A DNA stretch of 64,000 bases from Utricularia gibba. Lineage: Eukaryota; Streptophyta; Magnoliopsida; Lamiales; Lentibulariaceae. Where the stretch lies: assembly GCA_002189035.1 (NCBI GenBank), contig NEEC01000021.1:558001-622000 (forward strand), given 5' to 3'. A model generated the notes under the pieces. That model was not told the DNA's origin, did no database searches, and saw only the letters and a program-made list of their open reading frames with translations. A program made the translations under genes and the position numbers. Of this stretch, positions 23,827 through 35,719 are shown in pieces (within the stretch, counting starts at the first letter, position 1; every line of letters begins with the position of its first letter).

Positions 23827-26800
23827 TCAAGGTCTCTTCCTCTTCATGAGTTGATGATCACCGGAGGAGGAAGACCTCTTGGCCGACTCTACTGCGGAGG
23901 TCGATTTCCTTTGAGAGGTTGGATCGAATTCTCCGGGGTCCTCCACCTCATTCCGCTGGCAGTCTCCGGCGGATGCTTCATCAGCTTTGAGTCGTTGATG
24001 CTTCCGCCTACGATGATGCTCTGTTCTTCCCCCACCGGCCGAGTGTTTCCTTCGACCTGCGTTTCCAACATCCCTTTGCTCCCCACCGGACAAACATGAA
24101 GAGTCGCTCGTCAACGGCGCTGCCGTTACACTTCTGCTTCCCTTCTCAGCTCCGGCAGCAGCCTTGCCCGAGGAAGAAGCACCTTTACCTTCCTTCTGTG
24201 AGGTTGTCTTTCGAGTACCTGGACAATGGATTGAACTGTAGGGCTTTTTCGCCGGCACAATCAGGTTTCTGCTTCTGGCATCTGATATCAGGTGCGCCCA
24301 ACTCTGATTCGTCTGCAGTGTTCTCACATTGCCGAATATCCACAGCGAGCTCTTGGCCCTGGTCAGAGCGACGTTCATCCGTCTCACATCAGCTACAAAT
24401 CCCAGGCTATTGAAGTCGCTGTCTGATGCTTCTGAGCAGGACCCAGACGCTCTAACAGTGGAGAGAAGCATGATATCAACTTCCCTGCCTTGAAAACCAT
24501 CAACTGTGTTGAATTCTATTGCTGCAGCTGTAGAAGATCCAAGCGCGGCAGAGAACCGTGAGACGAAGAGGGATGACTGGCACTTGTAAGGAGTTATAAC
24601 CCCAATGGTGCTGCTGCAAAATTCTGATGGGTAGCTGTTCACAGCAGCAAACGGTAAATATAGAGGCATGAAACTAACAAACACAAGCGTGGTATAGATG
24701 AAGGGCATGCACCTTTTCTTGAAAAACCGCAGGATTTCAAGAGCTGCATCGACTTCAGATTCATTGGATAGAGAAAAAGATGCTGCATTCTTTCGACGAA
24801 GCTCGTGGCCATCAGAAACATCAAAGAGAACGTAGGGGCCCAAGCAGGGTGTGTTGTGGTAGGGCTTAGCTTTGACAGGCATCCCAACTCCATTCAGCAA
24901 CTTGCCATCGTAGAAATGCAATGAAGGGAAACGGCTTATCTCAGGATGCATCCTGTACTGGTAAGATTGTAAACACGGCATCACATTTCTTACACAGAGG
25001 GCCATGAAAAAAGTGTTGTAGAATCATAGCAAGTTGAAGGGTATGAAAAAAATCATTAAAAGCTTGATTGTGGTAAATCTAAGTACCTGTTGGGCCAGCA
25101 TGATAACTGGGTAATTAGCCTTCTGCAGTCTCTCAAACATGCTGCACTGAAACAGGAATTTGCTGGCAATTTTAGAGACAACCGTGGCTGGGAGCTGCTT
25201 TGGGTCACCAACCTAATGTAAAGACAGATATAATGCTTAAAGGTCCAAGCAACCGAATCCACAACAACAATTACAACTTCTCACCATGATGCATCGGCTT
25301 CCCATGGATTTCAAGAGCTGGAGTGGAATTAGGGAAGCTATTTCAAGTGCCTTGTGCACAAAAGATGTTGAACACAATGGGGAAAACAAGTCATACATCA
25401 GAAAAAACAAGTGTGAAACAAAAATCACAAAGATCATCAAGTCCAGAGAAATAAGGTGATGTAAGCACCTGTGCTGCTTCATCAATCACGATCGCATCAA
25501 ACAGAGTATGTTCAGGGGCATTACTGAACTTGTGGCATGACGACAGATCGCAGCAAGCACCGTATAAATCTCCACCACTGCCACTAAGTGTGGCCACAAC
25601 AATTTCAGCCTCTCTTAGTATAGCAGTGCGAAATTTATGCCTTAGTGCTCTTATTTCATCAGCAGCTTTCCTTGATCTCGCCTGAACTTGAGCTAGTTCC
25701 GAATAAATTGCCTTCTTGCTCTCATATAACTTTCTTAGCTTCACTTTCAGTTCAGCATCAGAAAGAACCTTTGTTTCACCAGCCTTGGATTTTGTAGGTT
25801 CAAAATTCTTGTCATCTGTAGTGGCTCTCATGGCTTCGTAGTACCTGATCTGATCAACCAACTTTTCCAGGCTAGTACGTAGACTATTTAGAGCGTCTGG
25901 GCATGCCTCATCATGGTTGACCCTATTTTCCTTCCCTATTCGATCTTCAACAAGGGTATCAATGAAGAAGGGAAGAGAATTAGGGTGGACAGTCTTTGGA
26001 TTACCAACTCTCACAATATATGGGCTGTACTTCTGCCCATCAACACCACAAAGACCTTCACTACACAGTCTTGCAACTAGTTCATCCACAGCTGCGTTAG
26101 ATTGGGCACAGATGAGAATCCTGCCCCTTGAGTGGTTTCCAGTGGATTGTATGTTATTTGTGGAATCTTGGTGTGCTTCTCTTGCCAGTGCAGCATTCTG
26201 CCAGGCTTTCAGAATGGCAGCAGAAGAATCTACCGTTGGTGTTAGTTTAGGATTTTTTAAAGGAACCGATGTAATACTTCTTACCCTTTGGGAATTGTTA
26301 ATTTGACAAAAACCAAGCAAACCATTAACAATGGCCACAATTGTCCTTGTCTTTCCAGTCCCTGGCAGAAAAGATACAAAAACATAAGGCGAAAAATCAG
26401 ATACAACAGCAAACCCAGTAACTTTTCACCTTGCTGAGCTGTGTGACTGAATCTCTACTTACTAAATCACTTAAATACTAATTTACTCATTGAGGATTAT
26501 AGAATGAAAATAAATAACTAGACTCAGGAAATCGAAAAAGACAAATAGAAAAGTGAAACCAAATATAATATATAAATCAGAGCACCTGGCGGCCCTTGTA
26601 TAAGAGTCAACTCAATATCCTTCCTCGAGTCCATGGGCCCCATAGAAACATTTATGGCTTGAATCTGACTCTCATTATAAGATGTCTTCAAAACTCGGTT
26701 CAAGGGGCCTGGTAGTTTCTTAATATTATCAGTTCCTGATTTGTAATGGTTACAAAGATGATTCCAAGGATTTAAGATGATGGGGGCTAAGGGATATCCC

Positions 26801-29800
26801 TCAAAGATGACAATGCCTGGAATTCTCGAAGTTGAGGGTAATGTTCATTATGCATTTAGCATGCCATTTGCTCCGTGCTGTTAACATCTTTCTTGCTTGA
26901 TTAAGACGAGAACTTCCTTGCAGATACATTCTAATCACCAAGATACTCAGCTTTGCTTTACTGTCCTTTTCACGCCTCTCAAGCTACAAATAAAAGGGTT
27001 CAGCATCATCAGATAATAAGAGGTTATGAGAAAATATAATTTGTTGGATATCAGAAACGGTGACAAAAACTTGCTGAGAACAAACGAAATTTATGAGATA
27101 GAGGGGGCTACCTTCCCTAGAGCGTGAATATCATTGAGATGATCCTGCATCGGCTGTCTAGTAATTAAAATAAGATCATTTTCACAAAGGCTTTTGGATC
27201 TGACAGATTCATTTTCATTTTGTACAAAACGTACAACATGGAAATCATCAACTTTCTCAATAGACATCACAGATAGACTTTCACAACCCATTTCTTCAGC
27301 ATGAGACATCTCTCGATAGGTATCATGCATCTGTGCTTTAAATTCTTGGAGTGCCAACACTCGGAAAATTTCAATATATTCATCCGAGGAATGGAAACTT
27401 ACAGGGACTTCCTTTAATTTGCTAAGAATTTCTTGCTCCTTGTTATTCTGAGGAGTTATTCCCACAGTTATGAAGAAATCCAACTCCAGGATAGACTTGT
27501 GACAGTCATCAAGTTTTGCAAACTGAAATCGCCTCACTCCACCACCCCGCCTCATAGACCCTGGCTTGCTTTCCATGGTTAAGTTAAGCTGGATCACTTG
27601 CCGTTTTGTACCTGAAGGCCTTTTATTTAGAAGCTGTGGCTGTTTTGTTGGTTTGGAAAAAGAAAACCCCATGTATCGCCATCACTATCATCTGCTGCCT
27701 CTCTTAAAGCTTCGGTATGAGGCTTATGATGTTGATTTATTCTTGGCTGAACCAAACGAGAGGATACTGAATCACATGTTATTGAACTTGCATTTTCATC
27801 AGATAAACTCGCACCATTCATGGATTCCTTACAGACTGTCCGATTAGCTAATTCAGTTGTGCTTCCTGTTTTTATCATCTTGTTCTCAGAAGGCTTGTTT
27901 CTCTTTGCACACTGATGATCATCAGAGCTCGCTGTCACACGATTTGTGGAACTGTAAGTTTTTCCACTAGTATACTCAGGGGAGGCCAACACACCAGCAC
28001 CGGGGCTGTTATCTGTTCTGTTTGAGTCTGCATTTAAATTTCTAGTCACAGCATCTGCTGCAGCTAAATTGTCACCTTTACTGTGCCTTCTAGAATCATC
28101 AAGGGGCCGGACATGGTCCATGACTTCAAGTTCTTTCTCATCATCATCAAGAATTAGCAAATTGTCTACCATGGAGTTGTTAGGCGGTTTATAATGGATT
28201 GCATCTGGATCAACGTCTTGTACGATTTCAGACTTCCTAAACATGGTGGATGGAACTTTAGATTGTGAAGAGCTTGACATCCCATCTTTCTTTGCAAGAC
28301 TTGCATCAGTTAACATAACAGAAAGGCGTGCAACATGGTCGGTAAGTTCATCAACAGTTATATTTTCTGCAATCCATAAGAACAAAAATTAGCACATAAA
28401 TCCGGTAACAGACAAAAAGAAACAAGCACATTGATGATGGATTTGAAAAATTACCGCATGAAATAAGTTTCTCAATATCAAATATTAAAGAGGAAGATAC
28501 TGGCCAGAATTCTCTAATTTGACCCATCATAGAAGCTAGCGCCTGTTTCCAGTATCTAACCACAACACCAAGTGACGATGTTCCCCAATCAGCCAATTCA
28601 TGTAGCCACTTTGTTCTCATTAAAATTTCCACCATTGCTCTAGAACCTTGGAGAAGTCTTTCTAAGACAACAGGTAGAAGTTCAAGCAGGCGGATACAGG
28701 TCATCTGAAAATATGGAAAATAATTTGTTTCAGATATATTATCAATTGAAAAGTTCAGCAACATTCACAAAGAAATCATGACCAGCTCTATAACAATGAG
28801 GAATGATTCAGCAAACAGTTAAATAGTTCAGTAATTGGGTAACTGCACGTTCAATGAATAGATCACTGCAAGATCTATAAAAGCATACCACAAACGCCAG
28901 ACTAAAGCATATCATCAGGAAACATATCACATGACAAATCGTATTTCCTACTTGAGTAACAGTACGTGACAATAAATAAAATGAAAGCTGCATTAGTAGA
29001 AACAAGTACCTGCGACCCTGGATCACCAGTGAATGTTTTGCCAACTTCTAAACACTTAACTAACGGAGACCATGCAATTTCTGATATCAAGCAGCTAAAC
29101 ATTTTCCAGGATGCAGAACTGGTAGACGAGCACTTATCATCATTAAAACACAGAGGGTCAAATATAGATTGCGTTAGAAATCCACCGTGCTTGGAATATT
29201 TTGTGATGGGAGAAATATCAGATGGGCCTCGTGGTGAGGTTTCAGATGAAATTCCACTTTTCAGCAACTTGCAAATGATGAAGAAAAGATGATGCAAACC
29301 TCGGAAATTTAAAAGAACAGAATCCAACTGAATCTGAACATGTTAAATAAGATGTATTAGAGAAGCAAAACCACAGCACATACAACAATTGAACAAATAG
29401 AAAAATTTGACATCAAGAAGCATTTTACTTGAGCATATACGCCAGAACCTATACAAAAAAGAGAGTACATGAATCACCAAAAGAAGCTTATTCTGTGAGA
29501 ACTACGGATTATGGTGCCTAACATTTTATTTTTTTAAATGATGGATCTCGAGACAAAAATGTTAGAAATGTATAGGGAGATATTACTAAAAATTGAGGCA
29601 TTGGTCTGAGAAAGCATTATCCATTGGGCCAGATAGAGACAACTATGATCCGTAGGGTACTGACTTTTCTGCAACGCCTTACCAATTTCAGGGCATGCCT
29701 CAAGCCAGATAAGATAGCTAACATTGAAGCTGGGGTGGAGCACATAAACTCCAACCCACGGATAAGGCCATGTATACCAGAAACCTGTTCAAGAACTTGT

Positions 29801-32800
29801 CTGCCTAATTGCCTTGTATCCTATGAAAACCCAAAGAGGTTTGATCTTCAGTCGTAGTAGAGAACTTAAAGAGAAGAACATCACCTCAAAAATGTAAGAG
29901 CTGTAGGTATAGTGAAAATAATTACATCATTAGGATCTGCAAGCAAGAGTATCAAGCTACTTCCCATCATAGGCTCCCAGGCCCACTGTTTCTTGAGCTC
30001 TCCCTGCTCCATTCTAACAGCAAAATGAGTAGCTAACCTGCAGTGCCCGGGCATACACAGTATCTATCTTTAATAATCTTTTGTCTAGAACCCATAAGAA
30101 AACTGACGATCAGAAAATACGAGGTCAAAAACAGCAGCTGAATCAAGAAGAAATAGCAACTGAGTGAGGTATTAACCTTTTAAAAGTCCTTAATAAAGAT
30201 AGGCACATTTCAGAAATCCCAGTGGAATTTTTGGACACTATTACATCGCCACCATCATCAGCGGTTACCAGAGTTTCCCACCCAAAGAGATGAGACACTT
30301 CAGAAGCACAAGTTTCCAACCAATTTCTAACAGAAGAAAACACTTCTCTGTCATTAACAGGTTCCAAAAACGGCAACTGAGATAATACCCAGAAAACAGT
30401 TTTTGAAAATGATAATGGCAGAACCACTGGCTCTATTTCAACTAGAACATCAAACCACAGCATTGGTACACAAATCCAGCTCCCATCTGCTTGAGAGATA
30501 ATCTTTTGTTGCATTATAAACTCTTTCCAACAGGTATTACTTTCTTTCATATGAGCAGCAGAAATGAGCCCATGTTCATCGTCCATATCTCCAATATCAT
30601 TAGGTACACCATGATTGCTTGGATGCAAATGCTTTTCCAGAATCACAGATACAAAAGCTGAAGCATCAGAAACAATAATTGTTTGAATAAGATCAAATGC
30701 AGGCTGCCGAAGGGCATTGTGCAGGGATCCATCCTTCAGAGAACACGCAAGAGAGGGGCCCCTGAAAATTTAAAGTGATCAGAAACTGGGGACAAACAGA
30801 TGCAAATGATACTATTACAAGCCCATTTTCTACCAGTCTGTTATAAGAAAATGGAACTCGTCTCTATGAAAAATGAGATAATTGGCTTGTGCCGCTTGAT
30901 GCATACCACATATGAGCACATTCAAATGGAGGGCAAGGCGGATCCATCCTGTAACCTCTCAAAACTATCAGAAGAGCTAACTGCACCAAAATGGAATTGA
31001 ATAATGCAACTTGAAAAAAGAGTAAATTACTCAGTATGGCATGCCAACCTGACGAGCTTTCTTCCTCATCAATGTGCTAAAATTACTGCTGACAGGTACT
31101 TGATGCAAGAGAAAGTACAGAATATGCCTCCTTTGTTTCTCATGTTCCCCATCTTGTAAAGCCTCGAGCGACTGGGAATAGTAAAGACTAAATAAGCAAT
31201 GCATATAAAACTTCAAGAGTGAAGGATCACTGAAACTTCATGAGCGTAGATCCACAAACATGCCTGAAGAAAAGGCTCAAAGAGATCAAATATCTCTTTA
31301 TGGCTTTTCTCATTGCTAGTATGGAAACATTGGCCCAACAAGGAATTCCTCATGACACTTGGCGATAGTGCAGCTCTAAACCATAGCTTGCACCCTGTCC
31401 AACATGAAAGAGCATATCAGTGTTCCAAAAGTCGGATATTAACAATTTGCATGATGGAAAAAAAAATCTACAGGAATATATTTAAAAAAAACAAATACCA
31501 AGCTTTTCAAACAGTAGCCTCAGGAGGTTAGCAGCATGAGAGAACTCGGGTAAATCATCAGTTATGTTGTTCAACACAACACTGAGGAAAGCAGGATATC
31601 GGTCCAAAATCCCTTCCTCAAAAGCTTGTGGCTCTAAAAGCCCGACCCTGAAACAAGAACATCAATGGCAATAATCAGGACTTTCTCCTAAAAAAAGATT
31701 CAATTGTCATTACAAATATTAACTACAAAATCGCAAACTCCCAGAAAAGTGAACGAAAAAATAAGCTTCCTACAATGCTTTGATTCCAATCCACACAGTT
31801 GTTCGCTCCAATTGCATGCTTGATCTGGATGTTTCATCAGACGAATTCATAACTTCTGACTCCAGGATGAAGATGTACTTCCTAAGTAAATGCTGCAGTG
31901 GATCCAATTCTGTAGCTTTCCTGCAAACAACGATGACAATGCATTTTTATTTTACATTCAGAAGTATATTTTCTTTTAATGCTACAATGGGTGGGAAAGG
32001 GAAGTCATTGCTCACAATTACACTAGACTTTTAGAACAAGGGTACCTCAATTTTCCCATACGTCCAGCCAAGCGAAGACCAATGGATCTTACTCTTCTCC
32101 TTTTTGAAAAGAGCAGTATATAAACTCCCTGATAAAAGTGTAGATGGCCATGGGAAAAAGGCTATACAGATGTAAATACAGACAGAAGCTTAATAGGAAG
32201 TGCTTAATACCGGATAATGTTGACTCCCATCCAGTGCCAATTCATAACTATCATCAATTGCTTCAATAAATATTTCGAATTCCACCGCCAATGAACAATC
32301 ATCCAATAATGAAGGGAACATGAAAACCTTTCATTTAGAAAATAAGGAAGAATATTAAGAGTAAAGAGTGATTAAAAAGGTATCTATACAGCATTATGCA
32401 TGCTAATGAGCCTAAACACAGTGATTCAAAAATGGTTAAAACAACTAAGAACGAAAACTCCACTGTTAGAAAGCATCAGGTATTTGCCCTTTTGGTCTAA
32501 TCATCAAACACCCAACTTCAAAGTACAAAGCCCAAGACATGTCCAATAGTGTAATTTAGCAATATAGATTTTTCCACTACATGATTCAAACACAGGTATA
32601 TTCACCAGATTAGCAAAAAAAATGCGATGATATCAAAGGAAAGATAAAAACATCAATCATACACCTGGAATAAAACAATACTTTTCAAAAAGGGTGTTAA
32701 AAATGGTAACAATCAAATGAACAGAAATTTTTCCCATCATCATCTTCCACAGAAGCACTTATCCAGGTAATGTAGCAGCTGGCGCATTGCTTAACTTCAA

Positions 32801-33808
32801 AAAACACAGTACCATAATAGCACACATCGCATGAAACATTATATAGCCATCAGAACACTCTGGCGCATTCATAAAATCTGCATATTTTCTATGAAGAAAA
32901 AAACTAGGCAAGATACAGCGATTAAGAACCTCAAACATGACACAAACTACTTCTTGATTGTCAAGTGCTATATCATACTCTCCTCGTGATATTCTACCAT
33001 TAAGATCCTTGAGCTGACCACTTATACGTTGCCCATCAAGAGTGCAAAGCACATCAAGCAGGGGCTTGACACATGCTTCCTCATATTCTGTAACGTACAT
33101 CTCTCTAGCTTGATGATGCTGACGTACGCATAGAATGCAGACTTTCATCTCCCTAGAAATTCGATTCCATAGGCACTTCAGAGGAGAATCAAGGGTATCA
33201 TCTTCAAAATAATTATAGAACGTCTCAAGCATAGGTCCCATCAAATCCCAATGTGCACACCAAATGTGCTCATCATTTGGTAAACATGTCAAGAAGCTAA
33301 AAGCCTCTGAAAACCTGGATAAGAGACAATCGTAAGACCAAATAGGAGAAAAGGGCAAATAACAAAAAATAGGAAACGTAAATGAATATATATTTCCACA
33401 CATTTGCTTCAGTGCTTGGAAAGCACGTTAGTAAAGTCTCAACGAGCCAGTGGGAGACAAATCACAAAATATTTGCATAAGCCACATGATCATTATAATG
33501 ATGTGAACGTAGAGAAGCAAGCGTAGTCGTATTTCTCGACATGCAACTAAAAGTTAAAAATGCTTGCATAAAACAGCCTATCATTAACAAAAGCGAATAG
33601 CACATGATGAAGTTCCGAGGAGCAATCAAGATATAGGTCTTAAAATAGACGTGAATGCATAGCGCAAGGACAACCATAGTTCTTTAAGACGCTGCTGGTC
33701 ACGACGCGCCAAGGAATCAACAGAAGAAAATGCTTCATCATCGTCCTCTCGAATAATAACACCCCATCGCTCCAATAGCTCTTTCTTTGTTGTCTCCCTG
33801 GTCGCCAT
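23827..33808 (-). CDS. SEN1: SEN1-type superfamily 1B RNA/DNA helicase, with three frame slips
   Basis: Large nuclear helicase of the SEN1/UPF1 group (transcription termination, R-loop removal in yeast; plant long-form homologue has a SEN1 N-terminal region). Twenty-one exons: 33675-33808, 32930-33314, 32211-32327, 32046-32128, 31774-31920, 31499-31647, 31264-31394, 31049-31171, 30907-30980, 30177-30761, 29926-30037, 29683-29820, 29010-29333, 28455-28704, 27112-28366, 26586-26983, 25469-26361, 25285-25350, 25087-25212, 24713-24957, 23827-24634, giving about 2,181 residues once three slips are allowed. Motifs: NESQIQAI (Q motif), GPPGTGKTRT split by an intron (Walker A, about 1467), VIDEAAQ (about 1763), VGDPKQLPATV, QYRMHPEISRFPS, DGFQGRE and RRMNVALTRAK. 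The C-terminal tail is low-complexity and ends KRKRP, a likely nuclear signal. Single-base slips fall at about 27656-27671, 26836-26838 and 26788-26793; everything else is open. Exon 7/8 uses a GC-AG intron. Confidence 0.9.
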
Positions 33809-35719
33809 ACCCAAGTTTCTCTCAGGACTTCAAAGATGGATCCTTTCCAACATTATTATACTCGTAAAACCATTGTGCACATTCAAAAAGGAACAAGATC
33901 CTCTTAACGGTCTTCTGTGAGCACATTCAAAACAAAGCGAATCCAGAAATATTAAGCATATGTTCGCAATCACTCCCATCACCACATTCACAAGGAACGT
34001 CTCCCCTTTGCAACTGTAACTCCGATTTGCTCCGAAGAGAATTCTGAGATACTGAGGCCCAAATCAAAATGGGGTACTGAATGAGGGCTCGAATGCCAAG
34101 TATTTCCTACTCTGAGCCCAAAATACTTAATTCATGATTAAGAACCTTAATTGCGGGCTAAATTTGGTAAATACATGTGTTAGAGAAGAGATATTGATAA
34201 AATACTGGAACTTTTTCTTTTATTATAAAGTTACATGTAATTTTAGTAGGAAATTAGTGTTTTACATATGTCATAGTTATTTCTTTACAATTTATCGAAT
34301 TTTTTTTTCTAATTTATAAATTACTTTACCAAAATTTGTGATTACCATGTACGCGGCGTCCTAAGTTGGGCACTACTTCTAGAAATATGCAGCATCCAAA
34401 TTGTGGGTATGGGATACGAAATAAGCAGCATTCAATACAATCATTTTTTTAAAAAGTAAATTAATAGATATTTTTATAATGTTATTAAACTATAAATTTA
34501 ATATTAATTTAACGTATATTTATTAGTATACAATAGTTGAAATTTAACTAATAATTAGAATTTAATAAAAATGTTATTTTACAAATAAAAAATGAAAATT
34601 ATGGTAAAATGCAAATATAAAAAAATTGAGTTATTTTACAAAACAAAATATATAATTTGTGATAGTACATTCATTTCATCATTATTTTACAAAGAAATTT
34701 ATAAATCTAATATATTTTACAAATAGTAATAAAAAGTAAGAAAATTAAAAAATTAAAAAAAATTCCGGTAAATTACAAAGTAAAAACTCTGATACATGTA
34801 ATGTAAAACATCAATCTACTCTCTAATTGCAAACAGAAACCACAAACGTACTATCTTTTTAGAATAAATTTAGCTTTTGATGATGCAAAAAAAATTTTAA
34901 TGTCAATTATTTATGTTAATTATTTTAAAATTTGTCAGTGTTATGCCAGTCCAAAATCGCCCTATATTTGTTGATGATACAAGACAAAAGAATGTTTGAA
35001 AATAGTGTGTCTAGAGGGATACAATTATTTTAAAAAATATATTTTAATAATATTAATTATAAGTATTTTTAAAAATGAATATAATTATAATTTCAATCTT
35101 AAAATCAATTTCTATCATCTCATGTTTCTAATAAAATTAAATTGATTCTAAAAAATGAATGTCTTAAAATAGAATTTTGATGTACAGTTAAAAGACATAA
35201 AAAATTGTAGGAGAATATAATTAATTGTAGGAAAAGGTTCATCTCCTTTATCCATGCTGCCCAAGCACGCAAAGGCCCCCTCGACATTTAATGCATATGG
35301 AAATAAATTCATATTTTATGAGTTCAAATTCAAACAATTAAAAAATTACTTAATTCTCATTTCGTACAATATTTAAATTTATTCATTGGATGAAATTAAT
35401 TTATTAAAACTTGGATATGCTTATTAAAAAGGTTATTTATACTAATTATAGTGTTTTTCGAACCATAATTAAAAAAAACTCAATTAATAAATAAATTTTT
35501 ATTTTACCATATCTTAAAAATTAATTAATAAAATTATCAGCTTATCGTATTAATAATATTATACCCCAATTTTACCAAATTTACAAAGCAATTTTTCAAA
35601 ACGAGATATTAATATATATTTTATTATTTATATTGTTACCCAATTTTTCCATTCGTCATTTGAAAACATGAACCGCATTATATAGCTATCTACATGTCTA
35701 CGTTCCTGAAGCCTTTTAC
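33809..35719. other. SEN1 promoter side and AT-rich spacer
   Basis: The first about 320 bases have balanced composition and probably contain the SEN1 leader and promoter. From 34130 to 35700 the DNA is AT-rich with only random short frames. Nothing recognised as a gene or as a transposon end. Confidence 0.5.
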
